DNA of 15,000 bases from Candidatus Rifleibacteriota bacterium (GTDB lineage: Bacteria > UBP17 > UBA6191 > JACPRK01), in assembly GCA_016213865.1 (NCBI GenBank), contig JACQZL010000057.1:1-15000 (forward strand), written 5' to 3'. This document shows positions 1-9,123 of the stretch, in pieces. Positions within the stretch are counted from its first letter, which is position 1. Each line of letters starts with the position of its first letter. The position numbers were made by a program, and so were the translations under genes. The notes below the pieces were generated by a model. That model did no database searches, was not told the origin of the DNA, and worked only from the letters and a program-made list of their open reading frames with translations.

Positions 1-8
1 ACTAGTAG

Positions 9-1721
<1,713 letters not shown>

Positions 1722-1730
1722 GGTTCGATC

Positions 1731-2156
1731 ATGTCCGATGCCACGTTCTCCATCGAGGTCGTCTCGCCCGAGCGGTCGGTCTACTCCGGCCGCGCGGTCA
1801 GCGTCACGGCGCCCGGCACCGAGGGCTATTTTGAGGTCCTGGCCGGGCACCTGCCCATGGTGGCCGCGCTGCGGGCCGGCGAGCTGGTGATCCGTCTGGG
1901 GGGCGGACGCACTGTCCTGATGGCGGTCGAAGGTGGTTTCTTCGAGGTAACGGACAACAAGGTCATCGTTCTGGTGGACGACGCGGAGCTTCCCGAGGAG
2001 ATCGACATCGATCGCGCCCGGAAGGCGTTCGAGCGGGCCCGAAAGTCGCTCGAGGATCTGGACAGTCACGATCTGGACAGGGAACTGGCCCGGGCGGCGC
2101 TGGCGCGCGCCGAGGCCCGGTTGAAGGTCGCGACGGATCCTCGGGCCAAGGCCTGA
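1731..2156 (+). CDS. atpC: F1Fo ATP synthase subunit epsilon
   Basis: This is the central-stalk epsilon subunit, which links gamma to the c-ring and can inhibit ATP hydrolysis through its C-terminal helices. The product has 141 residues, the normal length. The N-terminal beta-sandwich domain spans about 1-88 and carries the family signature EGYFEVLAGHLPMVAALRAGE (residues 31-51). A charged, Arg/Glu/Ala-rich helical hairpin follows (about 90-136), so the two-domain form is complete. The GAGG of its ribosome-binding site overlaps the atpD stop codon (1719-1721), indicating co-translation with atpD. The gene is followed by a structured spacer, so atpDC probably forms a two-gene unit, though read-through into nuo cannot be excluded. 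Confidence 0.95.
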   Translation: MSDATFSIEVVSPERSVYSGRAVSVTAPGTEGYFEVLAGHLPMVAALRAGELVIRLGGGRTVLMAVEGGFFEVTDNKVIVLVDDAELPEEIDIDRARKAFERARKSLEDLDSHDLDRELARAALARAEARLKVATDPRAKA

Positions 2157-2158
2157 AG

Positions 2159-2325
2159 GTAGGGGTCAGGGGTTGGGGGGTAGGGGTCAGGCCTTCCGCA
2201 AGTGCTTGCGGGAGGGCTCGATCACGGCTGTGCTCGTCTCTCCCCACACGCCTCCGCCTTCGCGTGCCCTTCGTTCGGACCGTGCCCCCTTGCCTAACCC
2301 CCAACCCCTCACCCCTGACCCCTCA
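2159..2325. repeat. Inverted G-quadruplex-type arms in the atpC-nuoI spacer
   Basis: The left arm 2159-2191 and the right arm 2293-2325 are inverted copies matching at 26 of 33 positions, including 13 in a row (AGGGGTCAGGGGT). The left arm has four G-tracts on the + strand (2162-2165, 2169-2172, 2175-2180, 2183-2186) with loops of 3, 2 and 2 nt. The right arm has four C-tracts (2298-2302, 2305-2308, 2312-2315, 2319-2322), giving the same type of motif on the - strand. Both match the strict four-tract quadruplex pattern. Between the arms lie a stem-loop (2192-2215) and unremarkable non-coding sequence. In RNA the arms could pair into a long stem. Function is unknown; a dispersed intergenic repeat is likely. 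Confidence 0.6.
2192..2215 (+). terminator. Stem-loop after atpC, possible transcript end
   Basis: CCTTCCGCAAG (2192-2202) pairs with CTTGCGGGAGG (2205-2215) along its full length, with one U:G wobble, leaving a tight loop around TG. It lies 36 nt after the atpC stop. No T-run follows, so it is not a standard intrinsic terminator. It could be a 3'-end processing or stability structure, or part of the surrounding inverted repeat. Confidence 0.35.
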
Positions 2326-2347
2326 GCGAGGGCGAAGCCCGCGCTGA
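2323..2347 (+). other. Hairpin with GCGAAGC tip before nuoI
   Basis: TCAGCGAGGGC (2323-2333) and GCCCGCGCTGA (2337-2347) pair at 10 of 11 positions around a GAA loop. The tip reads GCGAAGC, a sequence known to form an unusually stable mini-hairpin in DNA. It starts where the right G-quadruplex arm ends and may be part of the same element. No T-run follows, so a terminator role is uncertain. Confidence 0.4.
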
Positions 2348-2431
2348 CCCCTCGCTCGCGGCACCATTCTTGCGGATTACCGGCCCGCGCCGATCATGGC
2401 TGGTGCGGCTTTTCGCGTCCTGCGCCGGTCT

Positions 2432-2461
2432 TTGCGACGGATTCCCGTCCGATGATATGCT
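2432..2461 (+). promoter_or_regulatory. Weak candidate sigma70-type promoter for nuo
   Basis: TTGCGA (2432-2437) and TATGCT (2456-2461) each match the consensus -35 and -10 at 4 of 6 positions and are 18 bp apart, about 70 nt before the nuoI ATG. A small hairpin (GACGG-ATTC-CCGTC) lies within the spacer. In GC-rich DNA such matches occur by chance, so this is only a place to look for the start of the nuo transcript. No other part of 2348-2528 shows a recognisable signal. Confidence 0.18.
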
Positions 2462-2528
2462 GCCGGCGCTCGCCCGACCGCTGCGAGTGCAGCTCCGGTC
2501 GGCTGATGCGAATCACGAGGCGTCCTCT

Positions 2529-3191
2529 ATGAAGCGTTATCTTGCGGATATCTGGCATGGGCTGGTCACCACCGCCGTGGGGATGAAGATCACCCTCGAG
2601 CACATGTTCACCCGCGAGGTGACCAGCCAGTACCCCGACGAGAAGCTCGAGTATCCCGAGCGCTTCCGGGGGATGCTCTTCAACGACATCTCCGCCTGCA
2701 TCTGTTGCGAGATGTGCTCCAAGGCCTGCCCGGCCGACTGCTTCACGATGGAGGGCGCCGGCAAGGGGAAGGGCCGCTACTCCACGGTCTTCGACATCCA
2801 CCTCTACAAGTGTCTGTGGTGCGGCTTCTGCGTCGAGGCCTGCCCGACCGGCTCGCTCGTGATGAGCAAGGAGTACGAGGTCTCCGGCTACAGCCGCGAT
2901 TGCATGGTGCTGCACTTCGGCGAAGGGGTCCGGCCGGAGGGCGCCGAGGCGCCTCCCCCGGGGACGCTGCCCAAGGTGTCCGGCCCGCCCCTGGCCGCGC
3001 CTGCGCGACCGCACCAGTGGGATCGGCCGTGGCCCGGCAACCCGGCCGCGGTGAAACCCGGGAAGGCTGTCGCTGCGCGCAGCCATCCCGCGCCGGATTC
3101 GAGCAGACAGCCGCCTGCGGCGCCTGCAGCACAATCCGGCGAGCCCACCCCGAAGAAGGACGTCCCGGCCGGAGAGACTCCGACCAGCTGA
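2529..3191 (+). CDS. nuoI: NADH-quinone oxidoreductase subunit I (2x[4Fe-4S])
   Basis: This is the ferredoxin-like complex I subunit that carries clusters N6a and N6b and passes electrons towards NuoB. Two CxxCxxCxxxCP motifs are present: Cys57/60/63/67 and Cys95/98/101/105, with an additional Cys59 inside the first. The core ends near residue 135. It is followed by about 85 residues rich in Pro, Ala and Lys, probably disordered, which makes the 220-residue product longer than the roughly 160-180 usual for NuoI. ATG 2529 is chosen because GAGG at 2517-2520 gives good spacing; the frame is open to 2370, but the extra 53 residues show no family features. It is the first gene of the nuo run, an unusual position, since nuoI normally follows nuoH. 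The next gene begins 21 nt later. Confidence 0.95.
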   Translation: MKRYLADIWHGLVTTAVGMKITLEHMFTREVTSQYPDEKLEYPERFRGMLFNDISACICCEMCSKACPADCFTMEGAGKGKGRYSTVFDIHLYKCLWCGFCVEACPTGSLVMSKEYEVSGYSRDCMVLHFGEGVRPEGAEAPPPGTLPKVSGPPLAAPARPHQWDRPWPGNPAAVKPGKAVAARSHPAPDSSRQPPAAPAAQSGEPTPKKDVPAGETPTS

Positions 3192-3212
3192 CAGGAGGCG
3201 TCGAGCAGAGCG

Positions 3213-3719
3213 ATGGAAGCCATCTTTCAAGTCCTGGTCTTCTACGGTTTCGTGGCGATGACGCTGTTCGGCGCCGTGGCCGCGGCCTTCTCCCGGAGGC
3301 TGATCCGCAGCGTCTTCGCGCTACTGCTGACGTTACTCGGTGTCGCCGGGCTCTACGTCTTCCTCTCGGCCGACTTCCTGGCCGCGGTGCAGGTGCTTCT
3401 CTATGCCGGCGGCATCCTCGTCCTGATGGTGTTCGGCGTGATGCTGACGCATCGCATCGCCGACGTGACGATGGAGACGCAGCACGCGCACTTCAAGACC
3501 GGCCTGATCCTCTGCAGCGCCATGTTCCTGTGCCTGGTGATGTTCATCTTCCAGGTCCCATGGCCGACGATCGCGGAGCTGCCCCCGCACGCGCCGACGA
3601 CCCGGGCCATCGGCATGGCCTTCCTGGGCGACTACCTGGTGCCGTTCGAGTACGCCTCGATCGTCCTGCTCGTCGTCGTGCTGGGTGCGGCGACGCTGGC
3701 CCGCAAGGAGGTCGAGTGA
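3213..3719 (+). CDS. nuoJ: NADH-quinone oxidoreductase subunit J
   Basis: This is a membrane subunit of complex I lying between NuoH and the antiporter-like subunits, and part of the proton path. The 168-residue product has about five hydrophobic segments (roughly 5-25, 32-52, 58-80, 97-115, 142-163). The conserved block LSADFLAAVQVLLYAGGILV (51-70), with Tyr64 in the segment that carries the family pi-bulge, identifies it, as does the FEYASIVLLVVVLGA segment near the end. An AGGAGG at 3193-3198 is 14 nt from the ATG, longer than ideal, but no better start exists. Its stop codon overlaps the nuoK start by one base (TGATG), which suggests translational coupling. Confidence 0.95.
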   Translation: MEAIFQVLVFYGFVAMTLFGAVAAAFSRRLIRSVFALLLTLLGVAGLYVFLSADFLAAVQVLLYAGGILVLMVFGVMLTHRIADVTMETQHAHFKTGLILCSAMFLCLVMFIFQVPWPTIAELPPHAPTTRAIGMAFLGDYLVPFEYASIVLLVVVLGAATLARKEVE

Positions 3720-4069
3720 TGAACGTCGTCCTGTATCCGATCGGCCTGACGCCCTACCTCGTGGTGGCCGCGGCGCTGTTCTGCCTCGGCCTCTTCTGCG
3801 TGCTGACGCGGCGCAACGCGATCGGCATCCTGGTCGGCGTCGAACTGATCCTCAACGCCGCCAACCTGCAACTCGTCGCCTTCTCGCGCCACGTGGCCAA
3901 CCCCGTGGGCGGTCAGCTCTGGGCCATCTTCGTCATCATGCTAGCCGCCTCCGAGGCGGTGATCTTCCTGGCCCTGTTGATCTCGGTCTTCCAGAACTTC
4001 GACACCATCCAGGTCGACAAGATCTCGAGCCTCCGCGACGAACTTCCCGCCTCCGGCGCCGGAGAGTGA
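3719..4069 (+). CDS. nuoK: NADH-quinone oxidoreductase subunit K
   Basis: This small membrane subunit of complex I is homologous to MrpC of Mrp antiporters. The 116-residue product has three transmembrane helices (about 11-29, 33-55, 66-91). The two intramembrane glutamates needed for proton transfer in the family are present: Glu42 in GVELILNAANL and Glu79 in AASEAVIFLAL. The ATG at 3719 shares its A with the nuoJ stop, and AAGGAGG at 3705-3711 lies seven bases upstream, which fixes the start. The C-terminal tail of about 20 charged residues is slightly long but not remarkable. The gene is followed by a 70-nt gap before nuoL, the longest spacer within the nuo run. Confidence 0.96.
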   Translation: MNVVLYPIGLTPYLVVAAALFCLGLFCVLTRRNAIGILVGVELILNAANLQLVAFSRHVANPVGGQLWAIFVIMLAASEAVIFLALLISVFQNFDTIQVDKISSLRDELPASGAGE

Positions 4070-4139
4070 GACCGTCGCCCTCGCAGCCCTCCCGGGCCTT
4101 CCAACTCCCATCCACTAGCTCATCAGGGGTCCTGAACGA

Positions 4140-5156
4140 ATGAACTCGCTCGTAGCCGAAGTCGCCATACCGGTCCTGCTCCTTCCGCTGCTGGCCTTCG
4201 TCATCCAGATCTTCTTCGGCCGCCGGCTGGCGCGCGGGGGCGACTGGGTGTCGATCTCGGCCATCGTGCTCTCGTTCTGCGGTTCCGTCCTGATCGCGCT
4301 GCAGGCGTTCGGCGCCTACGACCCGCACTGGCAGGTCCGCTGCGTCTTCGACTGGTTCCAGACCGGCTTCACCTTCTTCGTGGGCGGCCTGCTGATCGAT
4401 AACCTGACCGCCGTGATGCTGGTGGTGGTGACCGGCGTGTCGGCCCTGGTGCACATCTACTCCACGGGCTACATGCACGACGACCCGAAGTATCCCCGCT
4501 TCTTCGCCTACCTGTCGCTGTTCAGCTTCTCGATGCTGGGGCTGGTGCTCTCGGACAACCTGTTCTTCCTGTACTGCGGCTGGGAGCTGGTGGGCCTCTC
4601 GTCGTATCTGCTGATCGGCTTCTGGAACGAGCGGCACGCGCCGGCGATGGCCTCGATGAAGGCTTTCCTGACCAACCGGGTCGGTGACATCGGCTTCTTC
4701 ATCGGCATCATGCTCCTCTGGAGTCACCTGGGCACGTTCAGCTTCCAGGAGATCTTCCAGGCGGTGGCCGGCGGGCGCGCCGAGGAGTCGGTGAGCGTGC
4801 TGGGGCTGTTCACCGCCAAGTGGCTGACGCTGGCCGGTGTCTTCCTGTTCTGCGGCGCCATCGGCAAGTCGGCCCAGTTCCCGTTGCACGTCTGGTTGCC
4901 CGACGCGATGGAGGGCCCGACGCCGGTCTCCGCGCTCATCCACGCGGCCACGATGGTTGCCGCCGGCGTTTACATGGTCGGCCGGCTCTACCCGGTCTTC
5001 ACCCCCGAGGCGTTCCTGGTGATCGCCTACATCGGGTGCATCACGCTGTTCTTCGCGGGCACCATCGCCATCGCCGCCACCGACATCAAGCGAGTGCTGG
5101 CCTACTCGACCGTGAGCCAGCTCGGCTACATGTTTCTCGCCCCTGGACCTACGTGA
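4140..5156 (+). CDS. nuoL: NuoL N-terminal part, cut short by a deletion/frameshift
   Basis: This is the first part of the largest antiporter-like proton-pumping subunit of complex I. Residues 1-334 follow the family closely: Glu149 in YCGWELVGLSSYLL, Lys243 in IGKSAQFPLHVWLPDAMEG, His268 in SALIHAATMVAAGVY, and DIKRVLAYSTVSQLGYMFLA (315-334). At that point the protein leaves the family, reads PGPT and stops. The rest of NuoL resumes in another frame only a few bases later, after about 50-60 expected residues have been skipped, so this is half of a broken gene. AGGGG at 4125-4129 serves ATG 4140. Either the gene is a recent pseudogene or the sequence carries an assembly or read error; codon use gives no sign of long decay. 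Confidence 0.93.
   Translation: MNSLVAEVAIPVLLLPLLAFVIQIFFGRRLARGGDWVSISAIVLSFCGSVLIALQAFGAYDPHWQVRCVFDWFQTGFTFFVGGLLIDNLTAVMLVVVTGVSALVHIYSTGYMHDDPKYPRFFAYLSLFSFSMLGLVLSDNLFFLYCGWELVGLSSYLLIGFWNERHAPAMASMKAFLTNRVGDIGFFIGIMLLWSHLGTFSFQEIFQAVAGGRAEESVSVLGLFTAKWLTLAGVFLFCGAIGKSAQFPLHVWLPDAMEGPTPVSALIHAATMVAAGVYMVGRLYPVFTPEAFLVIAYIGCITLFFAGTIAIAATDIKRVLAYSTVSQLGYMFLAPGPT
5136..5146 (+). other. Deletion/frameshift junction inside nuoL
   Basis: Up to the GCC at 5139-5141 the first frame encodes GYMFLA. From the CCC at 5141-5143 a different frame encodes PWTYVTMLIGTLALCGVPPL, which belongs well downstream in NuoL. The segment that normally joins them, with the HxxxHAxFKALLFL core, is absent. Restoring the frame needs a missing length of 3n+1 bases, about 150-180 by comparison with the family. 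The join lies in a short C-run, so a microhomology deletion or an assembly collapse is possible. Confidence 0.85.
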
Positions 5157-5158
5157 CG

Positions 5159-6100
5159 ATGCTCATCGGCACGCTGGCGCTGTGCGGAGTGCCGCCGCTC
5201 TCGGGCTACTACAGCAAGGACGCGATCCTGGCCGCCACGCTCGCCTTCGTCGTCAAGCATCCGCAGCCCTTCCTGCTGCTCCTGCTCGGAGTGCTGGGAG
5301 CCGGCATCACGACCTTCTACATGTTCCGGCTCATCTTCCTGACGTTCTTCGGCGAACCGCGCGACCACCACAAGTACGAGCACGCCCACGAGTCGCCCGG
5401 CTCGATGGTGCTGCCGCTGGTCATCCTCGCTGGCCTCGCGATCGCCAGCGGCTGGGGCGGTTGGTTCGAGCACCTGGTGCCGACGCCTCGGCCCGAGTTC
5501 TACCAGGCCGGCGGGGCCAGGTTCGACGTGCTGGCCAGCCCGGCCGGCGTGGTCGCGTCCCACGTTCCGGCTCACGTCGAGTACGAGGCTGCCGGACACG
5601 CCGGGGGCGGGCACGAGAGCGGCCACGAGGGCGGCCACGCCATCCACTACATCGCGGTGGCCTGCTCGCTCGCGGTCGTCATCGCCGGCTTCGTCCTGGC
5701 GTTCCTGACCTACTATCGCCGGTCGATCCGGGCCGAGGCGGTGGCTGCGCGGTTCCCGACGCTGCACCGCTGGCTGAAGAACAAGTACTACGTCGACGAG
5801 TTCTACCAGGCGGCGCTGATCCGGCCGCTGCTCGCGTTCGAGGCGTTCCTGGCCAGCTTCGACCTGCACGTGATCGACGCCGTGGTCAACTGGGTGGGGC
5901 GGGCCACGGTCTTCATCGCCGACGTGTCGGGCCGGATCGACCTGTACATCGTGGACAGATTCGTCAACTGGGTCGGCGAACTCACGCTCGATCTCGGTCA
6001 GCAGTTCCGCCGCCTCCAGGGTGGGCGCGTGCAGGACTACCTGCTGATCTCGTTCGCCATCACCGTCATCTTCATCTTGACTCTTTCACTCTTGTCCTGA
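5159..6100 (+). CDS. nuoL: NuoL C-terminal part, out of frame with the first half
   Basis: This frame holds the remainder of NuoL. From the ATG at 5159, 313 residues can be read; homology already begins at 5141. It has the family block GVPPLSGYYSKDAIL with the conserved Lys20 of the fragment, a further antiporter helix and FYMFRLIFLTFFGEP. A His/Gly-rich loop follows (about 135-163). The conserved NKYYVDEFYQAALIRPLL (208-225), the long amphipathic lateral helix and the last membrane helix (about 293-312) end the protein. There is no ribosome-binding site before 5159, so independent translation is doubtful. The reading frame is otherwise intact for 940 bases, which argues for a recent lesion or a sequence error. 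Confidence 0.9.
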   Translation: MLIGTLALCGVPPLSGYYSKDAILAATLAFVVKHPQPFLLLLLGVLGAGITTFYMFRLIFLTFFGEPRDHHKYEHAHESPGSMVLPLVILAGLAIASGWGGWFEHLVPTPRPEFYQAGGARFDVLASPAGVVASHVPAHVEYEAAGHAGGGHESGHEGGHAIHYIAVACSLAVVIAGFVLAFLTYYRRSIRAEAVAARFPTLHRWLKNKYYVDEFYQAALIRPLLAFEAFLASFDLHVIDAVVNWVGRATVFIADVSGRIDLYIVDRFVNWVGELTLDLGQQFRRLQGGRVQDYLLISFAITVIFILTLSLLS

Positions 6101-6122
6101 GGCTCCGAGGAGGAAGGTTCCG

Positions 6123-7622
6123 ATGGGTAGCCACATCCTGTCACTCATGATCTTCGTGCCCCTGCTGGGTGCGATCGCCGTGCTCTGCGTGCCCAGCCGC
6201 GAGGATAAGATCCTCAAGACCGTGGCTGCCTGCGCGGCTGCCGTTCCGCTGGCCCTGTCGGTGCTGCTCTACTGCCTGTTCGATCGCACCGCGACGGGGA
6301 TGCAGTTCGTCGAGCGCACCGCCTGGTTGCCCTCATTCAACATCGAGTACTACATCGGCGTCGACGGGTTGTCGGCCCCGATGGTGGTGCTCACGGGGCT
6401 GCTGACCTTCATCTGCACCCTCGCCAGCTGGAACATCGAGAAGGGGCTGAAGGGCTACATGTCGCTCTTCCTGCTGCTCGAGACCGGCATGATGGGCACC
6501 TTCTGCGCGCTCGATTTCTTCCTGTTCTACGTGTTCTGGGAAGTGATGCTGCTGCCGATGTACTTCCTCATCGGCATCTGGGGCGGGCCTCGCCGCGAGT
6601 ACGCCGCCATCAAGTTCTTCCTGTACACCCTCGCCGGCAGCGTGCTGCTGTTCCTCGGGATGATCGGGCTGTACTTCTACAGCACGCCGCACACCTTCGA
6701 CATCGTGCGGCTGGCCGAGATCGGCAAGACCTTCCCGCACGACTGGACCCCCACCTTCAGCTGGCTGGTGTTCCTGGCGTTCTACGTGGCCTTCGCCATC
6801 AAGGTGCCGGCCTTCCCGTTCCACACCTGGTTGCCCGACGCCCACGTCGAGGCGCCGACCGCGGTGTCGGTGATCCTGGCCGGCATCCTCCTGAAGATGG
6901 GCACGTACGGCATCCTGCGCTTCAACTATCCCATCTTCCCCGAGGCGACCAAGGCGTTCGCCATCCCGATGGCGATCATCGCGCTGATCAACATCGTCTA
7001 CGGCGCCTTCGTGGCCATGGCCCAGCGCGACCTGAAGAAGCTCGTGGCCTATTCCTCCATCAGCCACATGGGCTTCGTGATGCTGGGCATGGCGGCCGCG
7101 GTGCAGGCCAACAACCTCGGCGGGCCGGCCGCCATCAACGGCGCGGTGCTGCAGATGTTCAACCACGGTTGCGTCACGGCCATGCTCTTCTTGCTCGTCG
7201 GCGTCATCTACGACCGGGCGCACCACCGGGACATCGACAACTTCGGCGGACTGGCGCAGCAGATGCCGGTCTACACGGGGTTCATCATGCTGGCGTTCTT
7301 CGCGGCGCTCGGTCTGCCCGGCCTCTCGAGCTTCATCAGCGAGGCGCTGATCTTCATCGGCTCGTTCACCGCGTTTCCGGCCATCACTGTCGCGGCGACC
7401 ACCGCCATCGTCATCGGGGCGGCGTACATGCTCTGGACCCTGCAGCGCGTCTTCCTGGGGCCGCTCAACAAGAAGTACGCGGAGCTGCCCGACGTTTCGC
7501 CTCGCGAGATCTTCTGCCTGGCCCCGCTGGGCATCATCGTGGTTATCCTCGGCGTTTATCCGGCGCCGGTCCTGGACATGATGAACCCGACCCTCACGCA
7601 CCTGTTGACGCTCTTCCGCTGA
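6123..7622 (+). CDS. nuoM: NADH-quinone oxidoreductase subunit M
   Basis: This is the second antiporter-like subunit of the complex I membrane arm, pumping one proton per cycle. The 499-residue product has the usual length and about 14 hydrophobic helices. Key residues of the family are present: Glu140 in FYVFWEVMLLPMYFLIG, Lys227 in AIKVPAFPFHTWLPDAHVEAP, Lys258 in ILLKMGTYGILRF, His348 in QMFNHGC and Glu407 in SSFISEALIF near the end of the pump channel. The unusually strong ribosome-binding site AGGAGG (6108-6113) lies nine bases before the ATG. The gene starts 22 nt after the nuoL stop and ends 13 nt before nuoN. Unlike its neighbour nuoL it is undamaged. Confidence 0.97.
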   Translation: MGSHILSLMIFVPLLGAIAVLCVPSREDKILKTVAACAAAVPLALSVLLYCLFDRTATGMQFVERTAWLPSFNIEYYIGVDGLSAPMVVLTGLLTFICTLASWNIEKGLKGYMSLFLLLETGMMGTFCALDFFLFYVFWEVMLLPMYFLIGIWGGPRREYAAIKFFLYTLAGSVLLFLGMIGLYFYSTPHTFDIVRLAEIGKTFPHDWTPTFSWLVFLAFYVAFAIKVPAFPFHTWLPDAHVEAPTAVSVILAGILLKMGTYGILRFNYPIFPEATKAFAIPMAIIALINIVYGAFVAMAQRDLKKLVAYSSISHMGFVMLGMAAAVQANNLGGPAAINGAVLQMFNHGCVTAMLFLLVGVIYDRAHHRDIDNFGGLAQQMPVYTGFIMLAFFAALGLPGLSSFISEALIFIGSFTAFPAITVAATTAIVIGAAYMLWTLQRVFLGPLNKKYAELPDVSPREIFCLAPLGIIVVILGVYPAPVLDMMNPTLTHLLTLFR

Positions 7623-7635
7623 GAGGTCTTCGCTC

Positions 7636-9114
7636 ATGAACGTCAGTCTGCTCAACCTCTCCTACCTGCTGCCCGAAGGGGCGGTCTGCGCGACCATCCT
7701 GCTGCTGATGCTCGGGTTCATCTTCGGGATGACCGATCGGAAGCGGCTCTCCGAGGTGGCCGTCCTGGGTATCGTGGTCGCCCTCCTGCTCACGGTCGTG
7801 AGCCTGGGAGAAGAGACCGTCGTCGCCAAGGTGCAGGTGGGCAACGGCATCCTCCAGGTCGACCAGTTCAGCCAGCTGATGAAGGTGCTGTTCCTGCTGA
7901 CCACGTTGACGGCGGTGCTGTTCAGCGCCGGCTCGGTCGAGATCAGCCCGCGTCGCAGCATGGAGTACAACTGCTTCCTGCTGGGCCTGCTCTCGGGGAC
8001 GATGTTCCTGGCCAGCGCCATCGATCTGATGGTGGTCTACCTGGCCTTCGAGATGATCAGCCTGTCGAGCTACGTGCTGGCCGGCTTCACCCGCGGCGAC
8101 CCGCGCTCGGCCGAGGCGGGCCTCAAGTACGTCATCTTCGGGGCCGTCAGCTCCGGCGTGATGCTGTTCGGCATGGGATTGCTCTACGGGATGACCGGCT
8201 CGCTGAACATGAACGAGATAGGCTCCCGGATGACCCTGGGGCTGCTGCCCAACCTTCACCTGATGCTGCTGCCGATCGTGTTCATCCTCGTCGGCATCGG
8301 CTACAAGGTGGCGTTCTTCCCGTTCCACTACTGGGCGCCCGACGTCTACGAGGGCTCCCCCACGCCGGTGACGGCGATGTTCTCGGTCGCGCCCAAGGCC
8401 GCCGGTTTCGCGCTGTTCCTGCGGGTGCTGCTGGGCACGCTGAGCGTCGAGGCGGTCAGCGTGATGACGTGGCTCGGGCCGCTCCTGGCGGTTATCGCCG
8501 CCTTGACGATGACGCTGGGCAACCTGGCCGCGCTCAACCAGGAGAACATCAAGCGAATGCTCGCCTACTCGGCCATCGCGCACGCCGGCTACATGGTGAT
8601 GGGCATGGCGGTGCTCAACCAGGAGGGCGGACGGGCGATCCTCTTCTACCTGTTCGCCTACCTGTTCACCAACCTGGGCGCCTTCACGGTGGTCATCGCG
8701 CTTTTCAACCTCTACCAGACCGAGCAGGTCGACGAGCTGGCCGGCATGGGCCGGATGTTCCCGCTGGCGGCCGCCTGCATGGCGGTCTGTCTGTTCTCGC
8801 TGACAGGGCTGCCACCGACGGCCGGCTTCATCGGGAAGTTCTATCTCTTCAGCGCGGTCATCCACGGCGGCTACGCGTGGCTGGCGGTCGTGGCGGCGCT
8901 CAACACCGTCGTCTCGCTCTTCTACTACATGCGCATCATGAAGGCGTTCTACTTCCGGGAGCCGGTGCTGGGAGAGCCCGGGAAGGATTGCCTGCCCTGC
9001 GGCTACAACGCGCTGATCGCCGGATTGACGGTGCCGATTCTCTTCCTCGGCCTCTTCTGGTCGCAGCTGATCGAGTACTGCACCAGCTCCATCTCGAGCC
9101 TGATGATCCACTGA
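7636..9114 (+). CDS. nuoN: NADH-quinone oxidoreductase subunit N
   Basis: This is the third antiporter-like proton-pumping subunit. The 492-residue product is complete and highly hydrophobic. It shows the NuoN pattern: Glu139 in VVYLAFEMISLSSYVLAGF, Lys224 in GIGYKVAFFPFHYWAPDVYEG, Lys254 in FSVAPKAAGFALF and Lys401 in GLPPTAGFIGKFYLF, as well as ENIKRMLAYSAIAHAGYMVM (303-322). GAGAGG at 7621-7626 overlaps the nuoM stop region and stands nine bases before the ATG. In the canonical operon nuoN is the last gene; here nuoA follows directly 9 nt later, so the beginning of the canonical order has been joined to its end. Confidence 0.97.
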   Translation: MNVSLLNLSYLLPEGAVCATILLLMLGFIFGMTDRKRLSEVAVLGIVVALLLTVVSLGEETVVAKVQVGNGILQVDQFSQLMKVLFLLTTLTAVLFSAGSVEISPRRSMEYNCFLLGLLSGTMFLASAIDLMVVYLAFEMISLSSYVLAGFTRGDPRSAEAGLKYVIFGAVSSGVMLFGMGLLYGMTGSLNMNEIGSRMTLGLLPNLHLMLLPIVFILVGIGYKVAFFPFHYWAPDVYEGSPTPVTAMFSVAPKAAGFALFLRVLLGTLSVEAVSVMTWLGPLLAVIAALTMTLGNLAALNQENIKRMLAYSAIAHAGYMVMGMAVLNQEGGRAILFYLFAYLFTNLGAFTVVIALFNLYQTEQVDELAGMGRMFPLAAACMAVCLFSLTGLPPTAGFIGKFYLFSAVIHGGYAWLAVVAALNTVVSLFYYMRIMKAFYFREPVLGEPGKDCLPCGYNALIAGLTVPILFLGLFWSQLIEYCTSSISSLMIH

Positions 9115-9123
9115 GGTGCGGCC

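Noticed and set aside
2370..2528. Longer start for nuoI at 2370
   Set aside because: The extension has no NuoI features; ATG 2529 has GAGG at the right distance and begins with a typical NuoI N-terminus.
5136..5160. Programmed ribosomal frameshift in nuoL
   Set aside because: A frameshift alone cannot explain the lack of about 50-60 conserved residues at the junction; there is also no slippery heptamer or downstream stem.
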